64,000 nucleotides of DNA from Mastigias papua (taxonomy: Eukaryota > Cnidaria > Scyphozoa > Rhizostomeae > Mastigiidae). A model generated the notes under the pieces. The model did no database searches. It worked only from the letters and a program-made list of their open reading frames with translations, and was not told where the DNA came from. Every line of letters starts with the position of its first letter. The stretch's first letter is position 1. Below are positions 1 through 40,627 of this stretch, piece after piece. The position numbers and the translations under genes were made by a program. Location of the stretch: positions 756,884 through 820,883 of the forward strand of contig OZ025277.1 in NCBI GenBank assembly GCA_964019165.1, read 5' to 3'.

Positions 1-1941
1 AAAGTTGTACATATTTTGCTCCAAAACTCGTTTGTTACAGTTTTATCATAATGTACACCAAAAATCAGTGATTTTGGCGTGGGCACTGAGTTTTCATGTC
101 CTCACTGATGGAGCGTTTCCGTCTCTTTAGGCATAACAGCTGTTTTCATTCCTAGTCATATTCGTAAAAGGATCACAATTGCCATAATTCAAAGTATAGG
201 TATGATATTTTAATAGTATAATTCGTTTTAAGTTTCAGGATACGGATAATACACTGAGCTTTCTTAAAGTTTCCACACTTTCGATACCAGAAGTTTCTTG
301 TGCATACAGAAGAAACAGTCAGGTAAACAAGGTATTAGAAGAAAAAGCAGAATTATGTAGCATGAGAGAACATACCATTCAAAACTGACTTCATACAAAA
401 ACCGGAGAATAGAACTGACAAAGAAAGGAAAGAAATTAATCAAACAATAGTGTATATAAGGCTACAGAATCTCTGCCAGATTTTTTCTTCATTTGTTCCA
501 TACTTCAACCAAGAATTATTGAACCCGTCCTTCTTAACTCAGTCCCATTATGGCACAATAACAGGATGCTGAAAAAATTCCCAGTGTTCTAGTTTCATAT
601 ACCTCGGCCTGGTTTCTTAAAGAGAAAATGGATATCAACCAAGAGCTAATCTATCATGGTTCAAAACACACAAACATATTTGACAATATACAGGATTTCC
701 TGAGATAACCTTGCCAATTATATGTTTCTTTGCTCATAACAAACTATTGAAGCTTTGTACCTTAAAAGTTAAAAGGTAGCCTTCATCTGAGGCTAGCCAT
801 TGAGGCTAACTGATTCAATTTCAATTGAGGCTGGTACTATCAATGCTTCCACTTTTCAAATTTTGATTTCCTCAAAGCAATGCTAGAATTCTTCAAAATT
901 TCTTAAATATGCATAAACCGAAGGTTTGCTACCCTCAGATATTTCCTTATCTGTTTTATCGAAATCTTTGCTTTGTTAGTATACATCTACTAGTTTGAAA
1001 TGCTAACTTTCAGTGAATCAATCTGATTTTGTTGGGATTTGAAAACATACCATAACACTTTGCAATGCAACAAATAATAGGAAGCTTGAATAACTAGGCG
1101 AAAGAGAAGTGTTTATGTTTGAACGCCATTCAAAAATTTTGCTTGTATTTCTTTTGCATCGACAAAAGTTGCATTCGACTGGATTTAGAATAGAATGTAG
1201 AATAAGAATGGAATAGAATAGAATAGAATAGAATAGAATAGAACATAATAGAATAGATAAGGAAAGAATAGTATAGAATAAAATACTCTAGAATAGAATA
1301 GAATAGAATAGAATAGAATAGAATAGAATAGAATAAAATACAACATAATATAACAGAATAGAATAGATAATAATGTTAGACTGCGTCTTCTTGACTAGGC
1401 CTTACGTTTGTTTGGGAATTTTCAAGAATTAAAAGAATGTTCTACTACTGTCTAGTTAGAGTGTATTTCCACCCATCTATTCGTCACTGCTCACATCATT
1501 TGACCTTTCGCATATTCATTTTGTGATTAATACAGTTTCTCACTATCAGAGAAAAATTACTTTGGATACGAACCTGACCTCGTATGCATATCAGTATTTC
1601 TAACAAATAACATTTTGTGAGAGATAAACCTTGGTCATTTGATCCATGCTTTTGAAATAATATTCTTAAACATCGATTATATTATAAATCGATTATATAT
1701 AAACCACTTCTCATTGACGTCTTTGCAATTATTTCTAAAGAAAAAAGACTAATTAAAAATTCAAAAAAATAGAATTAGCAATAAAGATGTAATGTGTTAT
1801 TGCAAGGAGGTATGTTATGCATATTTGAGTATTGGTGCTTAAGAGTGACTTAGTTCAAAATTGGTGCAGGTAAAAACCTCTCCAATTACTCAAAGTCTGG
1901 TAACGGTTCTCATTGTCATTCTGCATTACTCAGTTATACTT
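1..1941. other. Non-coding stretch, no gene seen
   Basis: I see no convincing exon on either strand. Open frames are short and have no recognisable domain. The only structured feature is the pentanucleotide microsatellite listed separately. The fibrinogen-domain gene ends at the right border, so its 3' UTR probably covers the last few hundred bases on the minus strand, although no clear AATAAA signal was identified there. Confidence 0.6.
1187..1369. repeat. (AATAG)n pentanucleotide microsatellite
   Basis: The repeat GAATA/GAATAG recurs for about 180 bases in two blocks interrupted by degenerate units such as GAACATAATA and AAATACTCTA. It is an intergenic simple repeat downstream of the fibrinogen-domain gene. 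Confidence 0.9.
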
Positions 1942-3248
1942 CTATGTCACACATTCTACAGGAGCAAAATTGCTTTTCTTTGTAACTTCCATCTCTGAAT
2001 AGTAGATGTTCCCATATCCATAGCCGATGTGCCACCATGATATGTAGGTGGGGTCCCCTCCATTAGCATCCTTTGGATATAAACCATTCAATTGACAAGA
2101 ATGACAACGATTGTACCACCAGCCTCCTTTGTAATCCAATGCACAATTTACGTTGGGGTTTCGATCATTATCAACATCTTTCGTGCTGAATCTCATTCCA
2201 TTATGACTTACCATTCCGGACACAAAAGGATCTCCTGCAGTTCCCCAGTAACCATTTGCATTCACACGATAACCAGCCTTTTCATCGCTAATGGTAAAGT
2301 TGCAATAATTTGCATAATACGTCACATTTCCACCTTGCCAATGTTTCATTTTAATTCTAAGTATTGCTCCTTCACTTATTCCAGCAAGGATGTGCATGTT
2401 TTCAAGACCAATCCAAAGGTTTCCATTTAATTCACCGAATCCATGTTTATAATCATGCCAATTACGTTGAAAATCGACCTTGTCGTCAATTCGACGCTGA
2501 ATAACAATCCATCCACCTCCACCAGATTCCATATCACAATAAACTGTCAGTTGCATGCCTTCCTTCGGGTTTATTATATATTCTCCATTTCGCCTTATAC
2601 CATAATCATAAATATCTTTACAATCTACAATCGAAACGTATGAAAATCAACCAAAGTCATAAAAAAATGAAGAGTTAAATAAACCCCAATTCTTATTAAA
2701 CTTGTTCCATTCGTTTGTGATTTGATATTTCCTATAGATATTTATACTGTTAATTCTCCAATATTGATGGTCAACTTTCACCAGGTCTAAAAGGTCTATT
2801 ACAATATCATTCATGTTGTTCTTGTGTTTGCGACAAGGTCTTTGATTGGAAATATTTTATATAGTGGCATGCTTTTCAGATGCTTGAAATTTCACATGCA
2901 TCTTAAGACTACAATATTGTTGTGTTTAATTTCAACCAGCTTATCAAAAACAGTGAATCCTGTAAATGACTAACCTTTAAACTGAGATTTCATCTTCTTC
3001 CAAATCTCGAAATTGTTCTTGTTTATTTCTGCATCTTTCGCTGAAAGTTGCCGAGCAATTTCTCCTTTCTTTCCAATATACAAACAAGAACTTAAAGCAC
3101 CACAACGAAAAAACTGAGGGTTTATAATTGGCTTTTCTATAACTCCTTTTTTGCCCGTCATTTTCATAAATAGATCTCCCGTGGTAATCAAATACCCGCT
3201 TGAAAAAGCATTGATCAATAGGCAGAAAAAAACAGCAATGTTTCTCAT
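1942..3248 (-). CDS. Secreted fibrinogen C-terminal domain (FReD) protein
   Basis: There are two exons, 3248-2975 and 2624-1942. The splice is GT-AG in phase 1 and recreates an Asp-Cys pair at the start of the fibrinogen domain. The product is about 318 residues. Residues 1-18 (MRNIAVFFCLLINAFSSG) look like a signal peptide; an in-frame Met seven codons upstream is less likely. Exon 1 then encodes about 75 residues with a Cys pair (CGALSSC) and no domain I can name. Exon 2 is a full fibrinogen-related domain. It shows the opening Cys, the MESGGGGWIVIQRR block, the DVDNDRN calcium-type loop, and the NC...GGWWYNRCHSC...LNGLY signature. The family includes ficolins, tachylectin-5 and ryncolin-like secreted lectins, so glycan or pattern recognition is the family-level expectation. 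The exact ligand cannot be read from the sequence. Confidence 0.9.
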
Positions 3249-28497
<25,249 letters not shown>

Positions 28498-28730
28498 AAT
28501 GATACTAATTACATAACGAAAGAAGCTATTTTAAAACTTTTGTGAAGTCTATCCAAAGCCTATCTGGCTGGTTGATGTCGTCGTCCATATTGTTTTCCAG
28601 GTTGCCAATGGATGTACCAGCCTCGTATTGAAGTAGGATATCGCAAGGATCGTAAGATTTGCTCCTAACCTGTTGTTCAACGATGCTTTTTTGGTTGCAA
28701 AAATAGCCCATTTGTAACTCATGAATCCAG
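28498..28730. promoter_or_regulatory. Putative bidirectional promoter of CFAP65 and UBE2G2
   Basis: The CFAP65 Met at 28497 (-) and the UBE2G2 Met at 28731 (+) point away from each other with only 233 bp between them, so this short interval must hold both 5' UTRs and both core promoters. I see no obvious TATA box. A 61-codon open frame starts at 28711 on the minus strand, 20 bp from the UBE2G2 ATG. It is in a different frame from CFAP65 and could be an upstream ORF or an alternative first coding exon. Confidence 0.6.
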
Positions 28731-32899
<4,169 letters not shown>

Positions 32900-33021
32900 C
32901 TTTCTGCCATGAACATGAAGGAATCTTATTAGTTAGGGTGTTAGGAAAATTGCCTCCCTTCTTTAGAACACCCATACTCAACTGTCGACAAACTGCCACC
33001 GGTATGAATTTGGAAAACTGA

Positions 33022-33027
33022 AATAAA
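33022..33027 (+). terminator. Polyadenylation signal of UBE2G2
   Basis: A canonical AATAAA hexamer lies 123 bases after the UBE2G2 stop codon, on the same strand, which is a normal distance for a short 3' UTR. Confidence 0.6.
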
Positions 33028-34050
33028 ACAAACATGCCACGTATGGTAAAGAGTTCAATTGTTGAAATCAGCTATGGGTATTTCAAAAGTAAGGTTGCAC
33101 GTATACTGGCGTAATCTGGTAGTAGCACTCACCACCCACAGACACACCCTTGTTTTAGCTTATCATTTATTCCATAGATAACTGTACCTAGTTCATGACA
33201 ATTGCCTCGATTGTAGTATTCATCAATTTTAAATTTATATGCATATGTATATAAATTGCAGGTGGCAAGACATAGCTTTCCAAACAATTCACAGCCAATT
33301 TTAGGCCTGAACTATGCTGGCCTTCAAATGCTAAAATACCATACTCTTGCTTTCAAATATATGCGCTGTTATGTTAATTTCTTCTGACCACTTTCATAAA
33401 ATCACTGCCTAAACATTTGACGGCACTCCTTCAACACTTTCATCCATTTTTCTATCAATAATTCTCAATAGTGTTATAAGTTTCTTTTCATTCGAAACTG
33501 AATGAATGACGAATATTTTCCGGCCTAAATTAAGATTCGAGAACCACATACACTGTGATAATTTTGTTGTGTAAATTTTCAACATTAGGACATTGCCTGC
33601 AGAGTCGCCATTTTTAGCAGGATGTTGCAATACTTTTGTCTCCCATTAGTGTATATCATACCAAATGTTTCATTTTGTTTGCAGCGTATTGTTGTTTTTC
33701 AGGCTTTCGTGTTACACAACCTATGTAAATCCGTTAAACATATGCTTGCTTTGTTTCCGAGCTAAAAATTTTCATAGGGGACCTCTTATAAATATCAATG
33801 GACTTTTAGGCTGTGCTTATGGGGTAAAATCTCTAGGAGTGAAGGTAATTTCCCAAGATGGAAACCGGCGGACGCATTTTTTTTCAACGGTTTTTTTGTC
33901 TAAATCAATTTTACAGTGTAGAGAATTAGAATAAATAGAGATTTCATTGCATTGTTCATTACGATTTAAATGACTTTGGATTAATTTCTGTTGAGAAGTG
34001 AAAGTGGTTCGTGACAGTGCTTTCGTGCCTCAAAAATTCTAAGATCATTG
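33028..34050. other. Intergenic, no gene seen
   Basis: No supported exon. Short open frames on both strands have no recognisable domain. It is unique sequence up to 34050, where homology to 48531 onward begins. Confidence 0.55.
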
Positions 34051-34712
34051 TAGAAATTGAGTTACGTACAGTCCAACATGACTTCTACTAAGGCAGCTAT
34101 AGATATGTGTAAGTCTATGTGTGTTGAACCGACGGGTGAACATGTTATGTAACATGTTTATTCACTCTGAACTGATGGGTGGGCCCCATTGGTGAATTTG
34201 CTGTTGTTAGCTTACATCGGCAAAAGATATTTAATAGTCTTTGATGAGAAAACCCACAACCAAAGTTATCAAGCCGTGCAATTAAGAGTGCTCTGGTTCA
34301 CTTTTTTATTTTTCTTAACTCAGGAGTGCAAAAGCGATAGGAACTAGACAAACAGTGGTTATTAAACAAAGGGAAATTAGACCAATGGATAGGCGGTGTC
34401 CATATAAGCTTAACAAAATGCAAGAAGAAGTTAGGAAGGAGAGCTTTGGACTTTTTGTATCGACAGGCATAGAGAGACATAAAATGAGTATCTGAAGGAA
34501 GCAACATTTGCGGGGCCATTTTTGGGGGCCTCGGAACTGCTTCACCGCAAGACGTTTAGAGATCACTAATGTACAATAAAACTTCATTGAGTGGAAGATT
34601 ACATCTTATTTGAAAGGTGCAAGTTAGCCACTGGTTTGATAGATCTGCATCAATCATCTAAAATATTTCTTTTTGTAAATTGCACTACGTGGCAGCCTCA
34701 ATTTGACCACTG

Positions 34713-35981
34713 CTAGGACAATGTTTTCAAGATCATACAGACGTTTGTTTTGTTCTTTACATCGGTTATAAATCCATATGGCTCCCTAAGACGAAAATCC
34801 TTTACTACCTCATAGTGCTTAAATTGAGTTTCCAAGCAGCGCGGGTCCCATTGCCATCTGTAATTTTCAAATGCAAATAAGCTGTCTTGTAGCTTCGTAG
34901 AATTGAATTCTTTACAGTGTTCTGGGCAAATGTCATGGCCAAAAGAGTAACAAAACCCTTCCTTTAGAACTTTGTTGGTGTACCACACGGGGGCCACAAC
35001 AGAATCTTGATATTTCCCATTCAACATGAAATGCCTTACGTGGATTGAGCTCCTTGGTATGGGGACTTTTTCACTTGCTAATACCTCTTTCTCAAAATAT
35101 GTTGCATTCACCATACTAGGAATCGCACCTGTCCCATCCCATTTGCCTAATGGAACCAACTGCAAGTGCCATGCGTACGAATTTCGATAAAAATACCACA
35201 TATAGTTGCACATAATGCTATAATGACAAAAGCATGTGCCAGCAACTTTGACAGCGGCGGGTGCAATCCGGAACACTTCCTTAAACGGTTTGCCATGCAA
35301 TTTCTCGACATACCTTCGCATCTCCACAATGTGGTCCACCTTGAACACAACTGGAAAATATGACATACATTGCATTACCTGCTTTAGGCCAAGGATATAT
35401 TCGGCAGTGTCTATCCAACATGGGATTCTTGGAATCCCTATCCTCCCAGCAACAATTGGTTTTCCATCCTCAAACATGATATCTTGGGTAACGGCTGTAA
35501 CAAATAAGGTATCGACATCTACGAAACCAACATAGCCTGTCAGATTGCAGAAATCTGCGTGCATCATATCCAAGTACATTCTCTCTTTTCCCCATTTATG
35601 TATGATGCTCTCAGGTACTGGTTCCATGTAACAAACATTAAGATCAAATCGATCATATTTACGTACAACTTCGGCAGCATACTCTCTATCTGCTTTCTTC
35701 TCACTATCGAAAGCAACCATCGTCGATGCGAGATGCTTCGGAAAGAATAGCTCCATACTTTTGAATAACCAGTTTTCTAGTTGCTCTTTAAACACCGGAG
35801 TGCTGGTAAGTCTAACATAAATTTTAAAGTTCCTCTGATCAAAATTTACTTTTTGACTACCTCCATGAAATCCAGATGGATCTAATAACTTCTTCAGTGG
35901 TCTATCTACGACTTTTACAACTGTAAACCAGAAAGTCACAGCTACCAAGAGAAGTCCTAAAAAGAGAGCTTTCATCGTCAT
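34713..35981 (-). CDS. Type II membrane glycosyltransferase-like protein, copy 1
   Basis: Single-exon gene of 422 residues. A short cytoplasmic tail and a hydrophobic segment (residues 5-22) act as a signal anchor, followed by a stem and a lumenal domain. A DVD motif at 155-157 inside GFVDVDTLFV matches the metal and nucleotide-sugar binding DxD motif of GT-A glycosyltransferases. Later conserved-looking parts include SIHVRHFMLNGKYQD and a Cys-rich C-terminus. There are four N-glycosylation sequons (146, 292, 360, 410). I do not recognise the family, donor or acceptor; Golgi/ER location is inferred from topology. The paralogue at 49200-50468 differs at 24 residues, 13 of them within the first 65. 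Absence of introns in an intron-rich neighbourhood suggests an origin by retroposition or an intronless family. Confidence 0.85.
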   Translation of the reverse strand: MTMKALFLGLLLVAVTFWFTVVKVVDRPLKKLLDPSGFHGGSQKVNFDQRNFKIYVRLTSTPVFKEQLENWLFKSMELFFPKHLASTMVAFDSEKKADREYAAEVVRKYDRFDLNVCYMEPVPESIIHKWGKERMYLDMMHADFCNLTGYVGFVDVDTLFVTAVTQDIMFEDGKPIVAGRIGIPRIPCWIDTAEYILGLKQVMQCMSYFPVVFKVDHIVEMRRYVEKLHGKPFKEVFRIAPAAVKVAGTCFCHYSIMCNYMWYFYRNSYAWHLQLVPLGKWDGTGAIPSMVNATYFEKEVLASEKVPIPRSSIHVRHFMLNGKYQDSVVAPVWYTNKVLKEGFCYSFGHDICPEHCKEFNSTKLQDSLFAFENYRWQWDPRCLETQFKHYEVVKDFRLREPYGFITDVKNKTNVCMILKTLS

Positions 35982-36604
35982 TATTTGATCGAACTCCTAA
36001 ATTACAAAAAAGCAGTTACCTTGTTGCTAATCAGTTCATTTCAGCTACCCGAAACTGCCATCCGAAGTCCTGAGTGATACTTACACAATCACCTGTCGTC
36101 AAAGGATGTCGGTAAGACAAGAGCAAGTCAACCATGCCAAGATACTGTAGCAATCATTGTATAACTGTAAACATGCTCGCATTCAGAAAACCACGTACTC
36201 TCAAGTCCCAAATAAACGGGGGTGCTAATAAACAGGGGGTCGGAAAAAATTCTGACTTATAAAACGGATCGCAGAATAAACGGGGGGCTGGAAATTGAAA
36301 AAGAGCTTAAAATGATTATAAAAAAACAAAAGCAGGTTGTCATTTTCGCAGACTGTCATTATTGCAGCAATTTTTCGCGACATTTCTAAGAAGTAGTATG
36401 CCAGAAAATATAATCACGAAAGTCGTTTTGACCAAAGTCAATTGGCCATGTTATGATATCAATTGACACATGCTTCGATACTTTTCAATAGACGCTTGTT
36501 TTGATATCAATTCACATTGGTTTTAAACGAAACATTCGAATGTTTGATCGTGAACGGTATATGAGGGTAGGGGCGGATCCAGCACATTTTCTGACATTCT
36601 CAAA

Positions 36605-36655
36605 GGTTCAAAATATATAACCACACCCAAAGACCACACCCAAAGACCACACCCA
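36605..36655. repeat. 14-bp tandem repeat ACACCCAAAGACC
   Basis: Three to four tandem units of CACACCCAAAGAC lie inside the 36195-39298 insertion. Confidence 0.85.
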
Positions 36656-37129
36656 AACAATTATCATAGTTTTGATAATTACGCCTGAAAGATCACGGAC
36701 TATTGAAATTTCAAAAGCACTTTACTTACAGATTCAAAACTAACCTCTACTTCAATAAAAACTATTGTTAGGAAATTTAGCTTTTGACAAGGCATCACTG
36801 CCCTATCCACAGCTGGAACCCCACACTAAGGAATCACCCATGTTCCAGACTTCCAATCGATATCCCAGAGAAGAGTTCTTAGCATAAAGATCTAATTGAC
36901 ATGACAACATTGTCAACAACTGTGCGAAGCAACTGGGTTTCTACATTGATCAGACAAGGCGGAACAGGGGAGCTGGGGGGCTATAGCCCCCCACTTTTTT
37001 CAAAAATAAACAATAATGTTTTAAAGAGGTCAAAAGAATTCGCTAATGATTGACTACTGTAGTTTTTAAAGATAACCATTCCTTTGATGTTTGAAGGGGC
37101 GTGGTTTAAATTCTAAGGCAAGCCCAAGT

Positions 37130-37510
37130 CGGCGGATTTGCAGTTTAGGGTTCCAGCCAAATCGCCGTAAATTCTATACGACATTATTCCTTACGATGCA
37201 GAGAGTCGAAACAGACGATAAAAAGTGGGCACTACTTACCAATTACCTATTTACTCTTATTTTTTCCCACGCTCAACAGTGAAATCCCTTTGTCCTTTAA
37301 GAAACTTCCGCCCGTTCTACAACTAACGCTAACCCTAACCCTGACCTTTACCCTACAAAAAACCCTAACCCTGACCCTAACCCGAACCCAAAGTAATTGG
37401 TAAGTAGTACCCCACTTTTTATCGTCTGTTTCGACTCTATTCATCGTAAGGAGTAATGTCGTATAGAATTTACGGCGATTTGGCTGGAACCCTAAACTGC
37501 AAATCCGCCG
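37130..37510. repeat. Inverted repeat around a telomere-like CCCTAA core
   Basis: The left arm 37130-37246 and right arm 37393-37510 are reverse complements over about 117 bp with a few mismatches (shared core GGATTTGCAGTTTAGGGTTC). The 146-bp spacer contains degenerate telomere-type units (CTAACCCTAACCCTGACC and similar, 37322-37390). Confidence 0.9.
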
Positions 37511-38939
37511 CCCAAGTCCCCCATTCTTTCTCGCTTCGCTAACTTTCAGCCCCCCCCCCCCCACTTTCAGACTGCTCCGCGGTCCCTGTTGATGGCATTC
37601 AAAACAAAGTCCCACGAGCCACTATGTCATTCTGTTAGAACAAGTGTCTCTATATCAAAGCTGAACTATTATGAGCTTCTGCTGTGACAAGGTCCCCTGT
37701 ATCAAAGATTAGCTACCAAGCGTCTCTCGAAGGTTGTCTCTAAATGAATACAACGAAGAAACACTAATCGGTTTATGTACATACCCCTACACCGTCTACA
37801 AACATAAGTGTGATCGTGTAAGCGGAAGTTAGGGTGACACTTCGTTATATCTGTCCAGTGGGGATCTATAGTATTTCTAACACAACCCAGCCTGACCTTA
37901 ACCCTCCGCTCCGCGACCATTTGTTTATACCCAATGTCAACTGACATCAGCCAGACTCGTATTCATCCAGCAATCTTGTAAACAATAATTGCATATGCGA
38001 ATACAGACTGCCGTGAACGATAATAAAACAGTCAAAAAGGAGAAATATAGCCATACATTATCGGGGGGGGGGCAGTTTCTCCTTTATCCATATTTACTCG
38101 ATGGACCGGGAGTAGAGAATCTGCCTGCATGCCTGTGACAAAGTATGACTATCCACTACTACTTGCGATCAAGCCATCCTGTGGGACAACACTTACCTAC
38201 AGAAAGCTGCATACTAGCACTATATACCATCTTATACCATCATAATTTGTTCAACATCTCTCTTCGTCAACAGCTGCTTGACTTCCTCTGAAAATTCTAT
38301 TATTTCGGATAGATTGCTAACGAAGAATAGCTTTCTCCCGCTCTGAGCTACTTCATCCAACAGATAACTCACATGCCAGGGTACACGACAAATTCCAAAC
38401 AGTCACATATACCCACCCCCTGAATCCTCAAGATTCTCAGTGAAACTTCTCCTCAGGACGCGCAAGGAGTTAGTTTTAAAATCATCCAGGCCTACCTCAT
38501 ATAAAAAGAGTACCAAGAAAAAGCCTTTGCTATGTATTTTGGACCTCGTCTAACCAGCGCAGATCTACCTTCTCAAGTGACCAAAAATCAGTACTGTTTC
38601 GATGCGCACGCAGAAAGAAAACTGCGTAGCACATTCTCAAGATGCGAAGGAACTTCTCAAATTGGCATGGAAACTACACGTAAACATTTGCAACTGCCTA
38701 GATACCTTTCAGGATTATTGACACTTGTGAAGGCGATTTTATTACTTAATCACTATTGCTACGTTACAACATCGTAGAGGTATACCAAGTGTGCAGCAAA
38801 TATCAGTGGGTACGGGGGTCAGCAACCTTGAGAAATCAGACTCGATTTGAGTTGACAGGTTGGTAAGGTTCGAAAATCTGGACGCTAGAAAATCTGACAT
38901 TCTCAACTGAGAATGTTGAGGTCTCGATCAGCCTCAGGT

Positions 38940-39106
38940 CTTACAACGATTCAAGAATGCGGATTTCTGTCTGAAATTCACTTTATTGTTTGGAATTCAG
39001 TTCAATACGACATATTTCAATGTCGTCAAAATATACCAAATTGAGCTGAATTCCAAACAATAAAGTGAATTTCAGACAGAAATCCGCATTCTTGAATCGT
39101 TGTAAG
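38940..39106. repeat. Near-perfect 66-bp inverted repeat (hairpin)
   Basis: The left arm 38940-39005 (CTTACAACGATTCAAGAATG...) and right arm 39041-39106 are reverse complements with one mismatch. The 35-base loop contains a smaller palindrome, ACGACAT...ATGTCGT, so the whole structure folds as a long stem with a second apical stem. Confidence 0.97.
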
Positions 39107-39355
39107 ACTGATTCTAGTTCATTGAATTTTGTCATAGATATACCCTCATAACGGTACTATCAAATGAAAGGTAATCAAGTGAGAAGCTTGTAAACAGTTC
39201 CATTTTCTTTAAAATTAATACACGGGGGTCCTAATAAGGTCCGGGGGGTTGGAAAAAATTAATAAGCGGGGGGACATTCATTTGGCACCTGAGAGTACCA
39301 GTTTAAAAATTACGGGGGTTGCAAACATTTCTAGAATTAATAACACGGGGATGCA

Positions 39356-39720
<365 letters not shown>

Positions 39721-40115
39721 GATATGATTTCATTACAACACAAAGAGCTACAGGATTACACAATAAAATTAATAACATACCTTCTAAACTATGACAATCA
39801 AGTTAAATATAACATGTGTTGAGGGCAATAAGGTAAAATCTACTGGAGACTATCGAGCTTAGTGTCCTTTGGCTTCAAAGCGGCATGGGCAAGGGCAGGC
39901 TGGCTTTAGCTTGCAGTTAGGACATGACACATGACTTAGACACAATTACGTCAAAGTATAATAATTGTCTTGTGCGTAGCAAGGATTCGTATCTAGACTA
40001 AATTAGAAATCAGTAACTCTTTATAGGATCTTGAAAATGACGCAAGGGAAGTTTTCCCCATAAATTCTTTTGTAATATCATTATTTCACAGTTTAACACC
40101 ATTATAGGTTAAGAA

Positions 40116-40259
40116 GCGCTAAGCAGTTGTCCTTCTTCTGTAAGCTAAGAATAGTTCAGAAGAGTGGGATGAACTCAAAGTGTTGGAGCGCTGAGCAGTT
40201 GTCCTTCTTCTGTAAGGTAAGAATAGTTCAGAAGAGTGGGATGAACTCAAAGTGTTGGA
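40116..40259. repeat. 72-bp direct tandem duplication
   Basis: Two units (40116-40187 and 40188-40259) beginning GCGCT[A/G]AGCAGTTGTCC are nearly identical. They lie in the 3' region of the LINE fragment. Confidence 0.95.
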
Positions 40260-40306
40260 GTTAATAGAAAACAAATGGTTGAACAAATCGTTGAATGATT
40301 GAACAA

Positions 40307-40627
40307 ATCTGGCAGCAGTGAGTGAACGTATTTTCTCATAAATTACCATGCATATATTGCATTTGCTGATGGAAAAGCAATAGACCCCATTTCTTAAAGA
40401 GAGGAGATGCTGAGTGGCGCTTCTTTTTGAAACATATTATCTTGATTGCCTTATTTAGTGCCGCTTCCATCTGGCAGCAGTGAGTGAACGTATTTTCTCA
40501 TAAATTATCATGCATATATTGCATTTGCTGATGGAAAAGCAATAGACTCCATTTCTTAAAGAGAGGAGACGCTGAGTGGCGCTTCTTTTTAAAACATATT
40601 ATCTTGATTGCTTTATTTAGTGCCGCT
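40307..40627. repeat. 162-bp direct tandem duplication
   Basis: Two units beginning ATCTGGCAGCAGTGAGTGAA (period 162 bp) differ at only a few positions. They may represent a tandem 3' UTR repeat of the LINE. Confidence 0.95.

Larger units (their letters stand above)
36195..39298. mobile_element. 3.1-kb insertion with imperfect terminal inverted repeats, copy 1 only
   Basis: The left end GTACTCTCAAGTCCCAAATA and the right end, read on the minus strand as GTACTCTCAGGTGCCAAATG, form terminal inverted repeats with scattered mismatches. The outer TA on each side could be a TA target duplication. The corresponding region of duplication copy 2 (near 50685-50695) lacks the whole segment. Direct-oriented AATAAACGGGGG/AATAAGCGGGG motifs lie just inside both ends. 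No transposase frame is visible, so it is a non-autonomous or heavily decayed DNA transposon that now contains other nested repeats. Confidence 0.55.

Noticed and set aside
35147..35535. Plus- and minus-strand frames inside the glycosyltransferase gene
   Set aside because: Shadow frames of the 422-residue coding sequence; the same set recurs in copy 2.
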